Shown here: piece by piece, positions 1 to 7,886 of the stretch
Numbering within the stretch: the stretch's first letter is position 1
Layout: each line of letters begins with the position of its first letter
Assembly: GCF_030268065.1 (NCBI RefSeq)
Contig: NZ_BSDD01000001.1
Coordinates: 868,001-932,000 of the forward strand
DNA: 64,000 nt
Reading direction: 5' to 3'
Origin: Geothrix rubra
GTDB taxonomy: Bacteria > Acidobacteriota > Holophagae > Holophagales > Holophagaceae
The notes under the pieces: generated by a model
Seen by the model: the letters and a program-made list of their open reading frames with translations, nothing else
Told to the model about the DNA's origin: nothing
Database searches by the model: none
Position numbers and translations under genes: made by a program

Positions 1-539
1 CCGCCGCCCCAGGTGTAGCCCAGGCCCACGGTGAACAGGTACTCCATGCGGGATTTGGGCAGTTCCACGCTCACGGCCCTGGCATTCAGGTCCAGCAGGA
101 AGTTCTCGGCGAGCCGGCCCATGAGCCCCACCCCGCCGTGGTAGTTGAAGCGGGTGGTGGAATCGCCACTGGGGGAGTACTTCTTGTCGATGTTCGTCCC
201 GCCCACGCCGGCGGCCAGGTACGGGTACCAGTTGTCGGCCCCCGGGCGGAAGTTGAACAAGCCCGAGAGCAGCAGATGGGTCTCGCTCCCCGTGGGAGCG
301 CCCGGGATCTTGTCGGCTTTCAAGTCGCTGTGCAGCGCCCGCAGGTCGAGGCCCCAGCGGTCGGTGTACCAGTGCCCGACGCCGATGCCGTAGTGGAGTT
401 CGTCCTTGAGATCGATCCCGAAGTTCTTGTCCTTGTCGAACATTGTCTGGCCCACGTGGCCAGCCACCCAGGCCTGGCCCTGCTGGGCCTGCAGGGCCAA
501 TGCCGACCCGGCAAGCAGGATGAAGAAGGTGCGTTTCAT
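1..539 (-). CDS. Outer-membrane beta-barrel protein (3' end outside window)
   Basis: Start ATG at 539 follows a GGAGG ribosome site 5-6 bases upstream; 179 codons are visible before the left edge, so the C-terminus is missing. The first ~20 residues form a signal peptide (MKRTFFILLAGSALALQA). After it come alternating hydrophobic/polar strands with glycine-aromatic turns such as AGVGG, HYGIGVGHWYTDRWGLDLRA and FTVGLGYTWGG, typical of OmpA/OmpW-like eight-stranded barrels. I infer an outer-membrane barrel; its ligand or role cannot be read from this fragment. It has no operon partner in the window. Confidence 0.7.
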   Translation of the reverse strand, partial: MKRTFFILLAGSALALQAQQGQAWVAGHVGQTMFDKDKNFGIDLKDELHYGIGVGHWYTDRWGLDLRALHSDLKADKIPGAPTGSETHLLLSGLFNFRPGADNWYPYLAAGVGGTNIDKKYSPSGDSTTRFNYHGGVGLMGRLAENFLLDLNARAVSVELPKSRMEYLFTVGLGYTWGG

Positions 540-703
540 AACGCCTCCGTGGGGGTGGTGATGAGAACCCTAGCTTCCCACCCATCCGGATCGGTTTTCA
601 ACCATCGCGATGCGATATTTAGCGCCAATCCCACGGCGCTTGACTCCGGTTCTGCCCACCGGGACTGGATTCCAGGCCGATGGAAACCTTCAGGAAATTC
701 CTT
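540..703. other. Intergenic stretch with no recognised gene
   Basis: Lies between the barrel-protein start and the duplicated carrier-gene tail. It contains the ribosome site for the barrel gene (541-546, read on minus) and presumably its promoter. No convincing ORF, tRNA or strong hairpin was seen. Confidence 0.5.
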
Positions 704-823
704 TCAGACGGCCTCCGGGGCCGCGAGTTCCACCATGGGCGAGGCGGTCTCCACCGTGCTGCCCTCCTGGACGTACAGCTTGGCCACGGTCCCCGCGGAA
801 GGGCTCTTGTACTCGTTCTGCAT
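704..823 (-). pseudogene. Duplicated 3' tail of the biotin carrier gene
   Basis: About 114 bp (710-823) is a near-identical copy, with three base differences, of the last 38 codons of the adjacent biotin carboxyl carrier gene. The copy begins exactly at the Met after the biotinyl Lys (the second M of EAMKM). It keeps the frame but ends GTC-TGA instead of AAC-TAG. It has no start region or lipobiotin site, so it is not a functional carrier. Palindromic elements separate it from the intact gene. Confidence 0.85.
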
Positions 824-855
824 CCTCTCGGTATCCGCTGCGCGGATACGCGAGA
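824..855 (-). repeat. Palindromic element, copy A2
   Basis: Read on minus this is TCTCGCGTATCCGCGCAGCG followed by GATACCGAGAGG. GTATCCGC and GCGGATAC form an 8-bp perfect stem with a GCA loop. It abuts the duplicated carrier tail directly, in frame (CGT ATC ... GAT ACC GAG AGG ATG). It is 27/31 identical to the elements near 60.3-60.5 kb, and all four differences are compensatory stem changes. Confidence 0.85.
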
Positions 856-893
856 CCTCAAATCTGCAGGTCCCGCATCACCCTGGCCTCGTT

Positions 894-923
894 CTCTCGG
901 TATCCGCTTCGCGGATACGCAAG
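894..923 (-). repeat. Palindromic element, copy A1
   Basis: Same family as the element at 824-855, with stem GTATCCGC/GCGGATAC and loop GAA. It starts 8 bases after the stop codon of the biotin carrier gene and is in phase with that gene (codons CGT ATC CGC GAA GCG GAT ACC GAG). A 38-bp spacer (856-893) separates it from copy A2; on minus the spacer reads as a short open tail ending in TGA. Confidence 0.85.
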
Positions 924-931
924 TCCTCCCG

Positions 932-1459
932 CTAGTTGGCCTCCGGGGCCGCGAGCTCTACCATGGGCGAGGCGGTCTCCACCGTGCTGCCCTCCTGGAC
1001 GTACAGCTTGGCCACAGTCCCCGCGGAAGGGCTCTTGTACTCGTTCTGCATCTTCATGGCCTCGAGGATGAGGAGGGTCTGGCCCTCCTGCACGGCCTCG
1101 CCGGCGGCCACGAGGACCTTGACCACCTTGCCGGGCATGGGGGAGGCCAGGGTGCCGCCGGCCCCCGAACCGGCACCGCCGCCGGCCAGGAGGGCCCGGC
1201 GGGGATCGGCCAGGGCGAACTCGTAGACGCCGTCGTAGACCATCACCCGGAAGGCGTGGGCGTCGGGATCCGGGGACTTGGCGGGATCCAGCAGCACCTC
1301 CACGGACCGGCCGTCCATGAGGATGGAATAGCAGCCCGGTTCCACCTCCCGGATGTCGATGGGATGGGCCTCGCCCTCCCAGACCAGGGTGAGGGCCCCG
1401 TCCTGGCGGAGCAGTTCCACCTCGTGCTGTTCCTTGCCGAAGGTCAGGGTTCGCTTCAT
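932..1459 (-). CDS. Biotin carboxyl carrier protein of an acyl-CoA carboxylase
   Basis: 175 residues from ATG 1459 (MKRTLTFGKEQ), preceded by GAGG. The C-terminal ~75 residues are a biotinyl domain with the site EAMKMQNEYKSP, whose Lys carries biotin. A Gly/Ala-rich hinge precedes it. The N-terminal ~90 residues resemble the biotin-transfer region found in propionyl- or methylcrotonyl-CoA carboxylase alpha chains. The biotin carboxylase gene lies 38 bp upstream on the same strand, so the two form a split alpha subunit. No carboxyltransferase gene is in the window, so the acyl-CoA substrate is unknown. Its 3' end has been duplicated downstream. Confidence 0.88.
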   Translation of the reverse strand: MKRTLTFGKEQHEVELLRQDGALTLVWEGEAHPIDIREVEPGCYSILMDGRSVEVLLDPAKSPDPDAHAFRVMVYDGVYEFALADPRRALLAGGGAGSGAGGTLASPMPGKVVKVLVAAGEAVQEGQTLLILEAMKMQNEYKSPSAGTVAKLYVQEGSTVETASPMVELAAPEAN

Positions 1460-1497
1460 TCGGGGCCTCGTTCCTGCATCGCGATCATCGGAGGGGT

Positions 1498-2991
1498 TCA
1501 GAGCCGGTTGAACCGGCCCCAGTGCTTCCACGCGTCCGGCTTGCCCTCGCCGCTGCCCGCGGGCTGGGCGGCCCGGCGTTCCTCAGCCTCCAGTTCGTGG
1601 AGCAGGGCGGCCGCCACGGCGAACTGGAGGTCCGGCCCCGGCCCCTTCTTCTTCCAGAAGGGCTTGTCCAGCATGCCGGTGTGCAGCTCGCCCTTGCGGA
1701 AGGGCTCGTGCTCCATGAGCACCTCGTGGAAGGCGATGTTGTGCCGGATGCCGCCGATGCGGTACTCGCCCAGGGCCGCCCGCATGCGGTCGATGGCCTC
1801 GATCCGCGTCGGCCCCCAGGTGCTCAGCTTGCTGATCATGGGGTCGTAGAACATGGGCACCTCGGCGCCCTCGTACACGCCACTGTCGTCCCGCACGTTC
1901 CGCCCCCCGGGGGCCTTCAGGAAGGTGATGCGGCCCGGGCTGGGCATGAAGTTCTTGTCCGGATCCTCGGCATAGACCCGGCACTCCATGGCCCAGCCGT
2001 GGAGAGGGATCTCCTCCTGGGCGAGCGGGAGCTTCTCGCCGCGGGCCACGAGGATCTGCCACTTCACCAGGTCCAGGCCCGTGATCCATTCGGTGACGGG
2101 GTGCTCCACCTGCAGGCGGGTGTTCATCTCCAGGAAGTAGAAGTTCCGGTCCGCGTCCGCCAGGAACTCGATGGTGCCGGCGCCCCGGTAGTTCACGGCC
2201 CGGGCCACCTTGAGGGCGGCCTCGCCCATGGCCTTGCGCATCTCGGGCGTGACATGGGGACTCGGCGCCTCCTCGATGACCTTCTGGTGCCGGCGCTGCA
2301 CGGAGCACTCGCGCTCGTGCAGGTAGACGTGGTTGCCATGGGCATCAGAGAAGATCTGGATCTCGATGTGCCGGGGCTGGACGATGGCCTTCTCGACGTA
2401 CACGCTGTCATCGCCGAAGGAGGACAGGGCCTCGCCCCGGGCCCGGGCCAGGGAGGAGGCGAAGTCCTCGGGCTTGGTGACCAGGCGCATCCCCTTGCCG
2501 CCCCCGCCCATGGCGGCCTTGAGCATCACGGGGAAGCCGATCTTCGTGGCCGCCACCAGCAGGTCCTCGTCGCTCATCGTCTCCTGGATGCCCGGCACCA
2601 CGGGGCAGCCCGCGGCGATGGCCACCTCGCGGGCCGCCGTCTTGGAGCCCATGCTCACGATGGCCTCCGGCGGGGGCCCGATGAACGTGACACCCGCGGC
2701 CTCGAAGGCCCTGGCGGCCTCGGCGTTCTCGGAGAGGAAGCCGTAGCCCGGATGCACGGCGTCCGCCCCGCTGCGGCGGCAGACGTCCAGCAGCTTCTCC
2801 ACCACCAGGTAGCTCTCCCGGGCCGGGGCGGGGCCGATGAAATAGGCCTCGTCCGCCATGCGCACGTGGAGGGCGGCCCGGTCGGCCTCGGAGAACACCG
2901 CCACCGTTCTTATCCCCATTTCCCGGCAGGTCCGGATGACGCGGCATGCGATCTCGCCCCGGTTCGCAATCAGCACTTTGGTCACGGGCAT
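1498..2991 (-). CDS. Biotin carboxylase subunit (acyl-/propionyl-CoA carboxylase type)
   Basis: 497 residues from ATG 2991 (MPVTKVLIANRGEIA), chosen over an ATG nine codons earlier because AAGGAA lies about 7 bases upstream of it. It catalyses ATP- and bicarbonate-dependent carboxylation of biotin. Visible marks are the N-terminal ANRGEIACR motif, the ATP-grasp glycine loop GGGGKGMRLV near residue 165, and EMNTRLQVEHPVTE near residue 290. Length is right for stand-alone AccC-type proteins plus a short C-terminal extension. It is co-transcribed with the carrier gene downstream. Confidence 0.92.
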   Translation of the reverse strand: MPVTKVLIANRGEIACRVIRTCREMGIRTVAVFSEADRAALHVRMADEAYFIGPAPARESYLVVEKLLDVCRRSGADAVHPGYGFLSENAEAARAFEAAGVTFIGPPPEAIVSMGSKTAAREVAIAAGCPVVPGIQETMSDEDLLVAATKIGFPVMLKAAMGGGGKGMRLVTKPEDFASSLARARGEALSSFGDDSVYVEKAIVQPRHIEIQIFSDAHGNHVYLHERECSVQRRHQKVIEEAPSPHVTPEMRKAMGEAALKVARAVNYRGAGTIEFLADADRNFYFLEMNTRLQVEHPVTEWITGLDLVKWQILVARGEKLPLAQEEIPLHGWAMECRVYAEDPDKNFMPSPGRITFLKAPGGRNVRDDSGVYEGAEVPMFYDPMISKLSTWGPTRIEAIDRMRAALGEYRIGGIRHNIAFHEVLMEHEPFRKGELHTGMLDKPFWKKKGPGPDLQFAVAAALLHELEAEERRAAQPAGSGEGKPDAWKHWGRFNRL

Positions 2992-3030
2992 GGCAGGTTC
3001 CTTCGCGGGATCGGGCATGATGGAGGCACG

Positions 3031-3474
3031 ATGCGTCCCTCCAGCCTAGCAAAGCCCCTGGCCGCCTTCACCCTCGCCATCCTGGCAGCCCACTGCGGGC
3101 GGAAGGGCGATCCCATCCCCCGCCCCCGGGCCGCGGCCCAGGCGGCGGAGGTCCGGATGGACGCGCTCCGGGTCCTGGCCGTGACCCTGCCCACGCTGGA
3201 CGTGCGGGGCGAGCCCCTGGTCGGCGTGGAGCAGGTGCGGGTGCTCTATCTGCCCCTGGGCCTCGCCCGCCCCACACCGGAGGAGGTCTTCAGCCGGGGG
3301 GAGGTGGTGCTGGAGCGCAGCCGGCCGGACCTGCCGGGGCCCGGCGAGACGCTCACCCTGAGCCTGCGCTCCCTCCAGCGGCCCGCGGGCTGGATCGTGG
3401 TGGTGGCGGTGCGGGTGGGCAATGTCCCGGGCCGGCCCAGCGCCGTCCTGCCCTGGCTGGACCCCCAGATCTGA
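3031..3474 (+). CDS. Small lipoprotein
   Basis: 147 residues, ATG 3031 with GGAGG four bases upstream. The N-terminus is a lipoprotein signal peptide ending ILAAHC, and the mature protein starts CGRKGDPIPRPR. The CGxKGDP start is common in small envelope lipoproteins. The rest is Pro/Val-rich beta structure, possibly a fibronectin-type fold. It is divergent from the biotin carboxylase gene and nearly abuts tlyA, which converges on it. Function unknown. Confidence 0.75.
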   Translation: MRPSSLAKPLAAFTLAILAAHCGRKGDPIPRPRAAAQAAEVRMDALRVLAVTLPTLDVRGEPLVGVEQVRVLYLPLGLARPTPEEVFSRGEVVLERSRPDLPGPGETLTLSLRSLQRPAGWIVVVAVRVGNVPGRPSAVLPWLDPQI

Positions 3475-3480
3475 AACCGG

Positions 3481-4263
3481 TCAGCCCAGCCCCAGGGCCC
3501 GCAGTTCCTGCCCCAGGTCGCCCGCCACGCCACCGAGGGCCAGCCGCAGCAGGAACTCGGTATTGCCCTCCCCCCCCTTGATGGGGCTCTCGGCCAGGGC
3601 CAGGGGCTTGAGCGACGTGGCCGCGAAGAAGGCCCAGACCTCCTCCAGGACGCGCCGGTGGACCGCCGGATCGCGCACGATGCCGCCGGCCCCCACGTCC
3701 TCCCGGCCCGCCTCGAACTGGGGCTTCACCAGCAGCACGGCCTGGGCCCCCTCCGCCAGGCTGGGCAGCACGGGGGGGATGGCCAGCCGCAGGGAGATGA
3801 AGCTCAGGTCCGCCACCAGGAGGGCGCAGCGTTCGGGGATGGCGGAGGGATCCCAGGTGCGGAGGTTCACCTGCTCCATCGACACCACCCGGGGATCGGA
3901 GCGCAGTTTCCAGTGGAGCTGGTTGGTGCCCACGTCCACCGCATAGACCCGTGCCGCGCCGCGCTGGAGCAGGCAGTCCGTGAAGCCGCCGGTGCTGGCG
4001 CCCGCATCGAAGCAGACCAGCCCCTCCGGCCGGAGGGTCCAGCGGTCGAGCGCCCCCGCCAGCTTCAGGCCGCCCCGGCTGACGAAGGGCGGCGCGCCGC
4101 CCCGGAGCCGGAGGTCCGCGCCCTCGTCCACGGCCGTGCCGGCCTTGGTGACGGGGTGGCCGTCCACCAGGGCGTCTCCGGCCAGGATGCGGGCCTGGGC
4201 CTGGGCCCGGCTCTCGCAGAGGCCCCGCTGCACCAGCAGCAGGTCGAGGCGCGACCTAGCCAT
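3481..4263 (-). CDS. tlyA: TlyA-family rRNA 2'-O-methyltransferase
   Basis: 260 residues. An N-terminal S4 RNA-binding domain (about residues 1-60, RSRLDLLLVQRGLCESRAQA) is followed by an FtsJ/RrmJ-type methyltransferase domain with SAM motif DAGASTGGFTDCLL near residue 87. This is the TlyA architecture (hemolysin A/16S-23S rRNA cytidine methyltransferase) at normal length. Its start overlaps the 3' end of mltG by 8 bp, so the two are translationally linked. Confidence 0.9.
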   Translation of the reverse strand: MARSRLDLLLVQRGLCESRAQAQARILAGDALVDGHPVTKAGTAVDEGADLRLRGGAPPFVSRGGLKLAGALDRWTLRPEGLVCFDAGASTGGFTDCLLQRGAARVYAVDVGTNQLHWKLRSDPRVVSMEQVNLRTWDPSAIPERCALLVADLSFISLRLAIPPVLPSLAEGAQAVLLVKPQFEAGREDVGAGGIVRDPAVHRRVLEEVWAFFAATSLKPLALAESPIKGGEGNTEFLLRLALGGVAGDLGQELRALGLG

Positions 4264-5272
4264 GGGCCATCCGCCGCTGCCGGGCCAGTTCCTTCCGGTA
4301 GGCGTTCACATTCCGGTTGTGCAGGGAGAGGGTCGGGGCGAAGGCATGGCCCCCCAGGCCCGTGGCCACGAAGTAGAGGTTCTTCCCCACCTCCGGGGCC
4401 CTGGCCGCCTCGAGGGCCGAGGGCCCCGGGATGGCGATGGGGGTGGGCGGCAGGCCCGCCACCGTGTAGGTGTTGAAGCGGCTGGGGCGGCGGATGTCTT
4501 CGGGGGTGGGGGCCGTGAACCGGAGGTCGCCGGAGGCCCAGCGGGCGTACAGGCTGGTGGGATCGCACTGGAGGCGCATGCCCATCCGCAGGCGCTTGAG
4601 GTACACCCCGGCCACCTTCGGCTGCTCCTCGGGGAGCCGTGTCTCCTTCTCCACCAGGCTGGCGAGGATGAGGGTCTGGTAGGGCGGCAGCGGCCCCCCC
4701 TCCAGCCTCGGCTTCACCTGGTTCCGGAAGGCCTCCACCAGCATGAGCATGACCTCCTCGGGCTCCATGGCGTGGTGCAGGCGGTAGGTGGCGGGAGCCA
4801 CCAGGCCTTCCAGGTCCTCCGCGTCCGGGAACCCGGCCGTCCGGGCCAGGCGGGGGCTGCGCCACAGCTTCCAGAACACCTCCTCGGGCACGAAGTCCCT
4901 GAGGCGCTTCTGGAGGGACCAGGCCTGGATGCCGTCGGGGATGACGACGTTCGTATAGTGGATCTCCCCGCGGCGGAGCTTGCCCGCCACATCCGAGAGG
5001 CTGGCCCGGGGATTGATGGTGTACTCGCCCCGGATGAGCTGGAGCTTGCGGGCCCGGGCCCAGAGCTTGAACAACGAGGCGGAGCGGATGACGCCGTCCC
5101 GCTCCATCTGGTCGGCCACCTGGTTGAGGGTCATGCCCTTGCGGACGAGCACCGTGCCCGGCTGCTGGAGGGGGCCCTGCCCCTTCCAGGCCCACCAGCC
5201 CCCGGCCAGGGGGGCCAGGGCCAGGATGGCCGTGACCACCAGGAACCGGAGGGAGACGTGGGACCGCGCCAT
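4256..5272 (-). CDS. mltG: Endolytic murein transglycosylase MltG
   Basis: 338 residues from ATG 5272 (MARSHVSLRFLVVTAILALAP). A single N-terminal membrane helix is followed by a LysM-like segment (GTVLVRKGMTLNQVADQM) and the YceG/MltG catalytic domain. The catalytic Glu lies in LASLVEKETRLPEE, and the conserved FNTYTVAGLPPTPIAIPG segment is present. It cleaves nascent glycan strands at the inner membrane and helps set glycan length. Divergent from the permease gene at 5320. Confidence 0.92.
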   Translation of the reverse strand: MARSHVSLRFLVVTAILALAPLAGGWWAWKGQGPLQQPGTVLVRKGMTLNQVADQMERDGVIRSASLFKLWARARKLQLIRGEYTINPRASLSDVAGKLRRGEIHYTNVVIPDGIQAWSLQKRLRDFVPEEVFWKLWRSPRLARTAGFPDAEDLEGLVAPATYRLHHAMEPEEVMLMLVEAFRNQVKPRLEGGPLPPYQTLILASLVEKETRLPEEQPKVAGVYLKRLRMGMRLQCDPTSLYARWASGDLRFTAPTPEDIRRPSRFNTYTVAGLPPTPIAIPGPSALEAARAPEVGKNLYFVATGLGGHAFAPTLSLHNRNVNAYRKELARQRRMAHG

Positions 5273-5319
5273 CCCTTCAGCATGCCGTGATAGCGTTGTC
5301 CGATCCACTCCGAGGAACC

Positions 5320-6738
5320 ATGAGCGCACCCGGCTACCGCCGCCACCTGGGCGTCTTCTCCAGCACCATGCTGATCGCCGGCTCCATGATCGGCTCCGGC
5401 GTCTTCATCGTCGCGGCGGACATGGTGCGCACGGGGCACTCGGGCAGCTTCCTCCTGATCGCCTGGGGGCTCACGGCCATCCTGACCCTGTTCGCCGCCC
5501 TCAGCTACGGCGAGCTGGCCGGCCTGTTCCCCCAGGCCGGGGGCCAGTACACCTACCTGCGGGAGATCTACGGCCCGGGCACGGGCTTCCTCTATGGGTG
5601 GACCTTCTTCGTGGTCATCGAGTGCGGCACCATCGCGGCCGTGGCCGTGGGTTTCGGCAAGTACCTCGGCAGCTTCTTCCCCGCCGTCAGCGACGCGGTG
5701 TGGATCGGCCCGCACCTGGACCTGCCCATGGTCCACCTCACCCGGGCCATCGCCGTGGGTCCGTACCACCTGGGCCTCACGCCGGCCCGGCTCTCGGCCA
5801 TCGCGGTGGTGGCCCTCCTCAGCGCCGTGAACCTCTACGGGGTGAAGCTGGGCACCCGCATCCAGGACCTCTTCACCGTCGCCAAGATCGGCGGCCTGGC
5901 CGCCCTCGTGATCCTGGGCCTGTGGCTGCACCCCGCCGTCGCACCGGCGGCCGGTGCCTATCACCCGGCGACCCACGATCCCGTCCTGCCCTTCCTGACG
6001 GCCCTGCTCGTGGTGCAGACGGGCAGCATGTTCTCGGCGGACGCCTGGAACTCCGTCACCTTCATCGCCGGCGAGGTGAAGCGTCCGGAGCGGACCATCC
6101 CCCTCTCCCTGCTCATCGGCACCACGATGGTCTGCGGCCTCTACATCCTCGCCAACGGCGCCTACCTGCGGGTGCTCGGCCCCGCGGGCATCGCCAACGC
6201 CCCGCAGGATCGCGTGGGCAGCGCGGCCCTGGAGGCCCTGCTGGGCTCCGGCGGGGGCCTCATCATGGCCGGCTCCATCCTCGTGTCCATGTTCGGCTGC
6301 CTGAACGGGCTGATCCTCTCCGGGGCCCGGGTCTACCAGCGCATGGCCGAGGATGGCCTGTTCTACCCCAGCGCGGCGAAACTGAACGTCCATGGCGTGC
6401 CGGGATTCGGGCTCTGGATCCAGGCCCTGTGGACCTGCGCCCTGACCCTCACGGGCACCTACGGCCAGCTCCTCGACTTCGTCATGCTGCCGACGATCCT
6501 CTTCTACATCTTCACCGTGGGCGGCGTGTTCATCCTCCGCTGGCGGCAGCCCGACCTCCCCCGGCCGGTGCGCGTGTGGGGCTATCCCTTCGTGCCGGCC
6601 CTCTACCTCCTGGGCGCCGCCGCCATCGTGGGGGCCCTGTTCCTCTACCGTCCCAGCTTCTCGTGGCCCGGCCTCGCGCTGGTGGCCGCGGGCTGGCCCG
6701 TCTACCTCGCCGTGCGGCCCCGCGCCGTTCCCGCCTGA
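5320..6738 (+). CDS. APC-superfamily amino-acid permease
   Basis: 472 residues from ATG 5320 (MSAPGYRRHLGVFSSTMLIAG), with GAGGAA just upstream; a start 33 bases earlier is less likely. It shows about twelve membrane helices and the APC signature SMIGSGVF in helix 1. A dehydrogenase of the saccharopine/lysine family follows 16 bp downstream, so the substrate may be lysine or a related amino acid (inference from context). Confidence 0.88.
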   Translation: MSAPGYRRHLGVFSSTMLIAGSMIGSGVFIVAADMVRTGHSGSFLLIAWGLTAILTLFAALSYGELAGLFPQAGGQYTYLREIYGPGTGFLYGWTFFVVIECGTIAAVAVGFGKYLGSFFPAVSDAVWIGPHLDLPMVHLTRAIAVGPYHLGLTPARLSAIAVVALLSAVNLYGVKLGTRIQDLFTVAKIGGLAALVILGLWLHPAVAPAAGAYHPATHDPVLPFLTALLVVQTGSMFSADAWNSVTFIAGEVKRPERTIPLSLLIGTTMVCGLYILANGAYLRVLGPAGIANAPQDRVGSAALEALLGSGGGLIMAGSILVSMFGCLNGLILSGARVYQRMAEDGLFYPSAAKLNVHGVPGFGLWIQALWTCALTLTGTYGQLLDFVMLPTILFYIFTVGGVFILRWRQPDLPRPVRVWGYPFVPALYLLGAAAIVGALFLYRPSFSWPGLALVAAGWPVYLAVRPRAVPA

Positions 6739-6754
6739 TCCCCTGGAGTCTCCC

Positions 6755-7876
6755 ATGAAGCACATCGTCGTCCTGGGCGCCGGCCGCGTCGGCAGCGCCA
6801 TGGCCAGGGACCTGGCCCCGGATTTCAAGGTGACGGTCGCCGACCGCTCCGAGGCGGCCCTGGCCCGCATGGCCGCTTCCGGAATCGCCGTCCGGAAGGC
6901 GGATCTCGCCACGCCGGCGGGGGTGCAGGCCGCCGTGGCGGACGCGGACCTGGTGGTGGGCGCCGTGCCCGGCTTCATGGGCTTCGCCACGGCCAGGGCG
7001 GTACTCGAGGCCGGGCGGACCCTGGTGGACATCTCCTTCTTCGACGAGGACTGCTTCGAGCTGGAGGAGCTGGCAAGGTTCCGCAACCTCACGGCCGTGG
7101 TGGACTGCGGCATCGCCCCGGGCTGCGGGAACATCATCCTGGGCGATGCGGCGCGGCGCTGGGACCGCGTGACCCGCTTCGAGTGCCTGGTGGGCGGCCT
7201 GCCCGTGGTGCGCACCTGGCCCTACGAGTACAAGGCCGGCTTCAGCCCCATCGACGTCATCGAGGAGTACACCCGGCCCGCCCGCTACGTGAAGGAGGGG
7301 CGCACGGTCACCCTGCCCGCCCTCTCCGAGCCCGAGCTGCTGGACTTCGCGGGCCTCGGCACGCTGGAGTCCTTCAACACGGACGGCCTGCGCAGCCTGA
7401 TCCAGTCCTTCCCCGAGGTGCCGGACATGAAGGAGAAGACCCTCCGCTACCCCGGCCACATCGAGAAGATGCGCATGCTCCGCGAGAGCGGCTTCTTCCG
7501 CAAGGACCGGATTAAGGTGGGCGACGTGGACGTCAGCCCCCTGGAGCTCTCCACCGCCCTGCTCTTCCCCATGTGGTTCATGGAGGAGGGGGACGAGGAC
7601 TTCACCGTCATGCGCGTCGTCGTGGAGGGTGAGCAGGCGGGACGTCCCGTCCGCGCGGAGCTGAACCTCCTGGACCGCTACGACCCCGCCACGAAGACCA
7701 CCTCCATGGCCCGCACCACGGGCTACACCGCCACCGCCGCCGTGCGGCTCGTGGCCTCCGGCGGGTTCACCCGCAAGGGCATCAGCCCGCCGGAGTTCAT
7801 CGGCCGCACCCCCGGCGGCTGGGCCTTCATCCGGGCCGAGCTGGCGAAGCGGAACGTGGTGTTCCGGGAGGCCTGA
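6755..7876 (+). CDS. Saccharopine/lysine dehydrogenase family protein
   Basis: 373 residues. The N-terminal Rossmann motif VVLGAGRVGSAMARDL binds NAD(P). The sequence VVDCGIAPGCGNII and the catalytic-domain pattern FECLVGGLPVVRTWPYEYKAGFSP match lysine 6-dehydrogenase and saccharopine-dehydrogenase-like proteins. It probably oxidises L-lysine or a lysine derivative in the cytoplasm. GGAG lies ahead of ATG 6755, and the gene sits 16 bp after the permease, forming a likely two-gene uptake-and-catabolism operon. Confidence 0.82.
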   Translation: MKHIVVLGAGRVGSAMARDLAPDFKVTVADRSEAALARMAASGIAVRKADLATPAGVQAAVADADLVVGAVPGFMGFATARAVLEAGRTLVDISFFDEDCFELEELARFRNLTAVVDCGIAPGCGNIILGDAARRWDRVTRFECLVGGLPVVRTWPYEYKAGFSPIDVIEEYTRPARYVKEGRTVTLPALSEPELLDFAGLGTLESFNTDGLRSLIQSFPEVPDMKEKTLRYPGHIEKMRMLRESGFFRKDRIKVGDVDVSPLELSTALLFPMWFMEEGDEDFTVMRVVVEGEQAGRPVRAELNLLDRYDPATKTTSMARTTGYTATAAVRLVASGGFTRKGISPPEFIGRTPGGWAFIRAELAKRNVVFREA

Positions 7877-7886
7877 TTCCGGCTTT

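Noticed and set aside
704-823. Small gene starting at the Met of the duplicated carrier tail
   Set aside because: The 39-codon frame lacks a ribosome site and would make only a fragment of the biotinyl fold.
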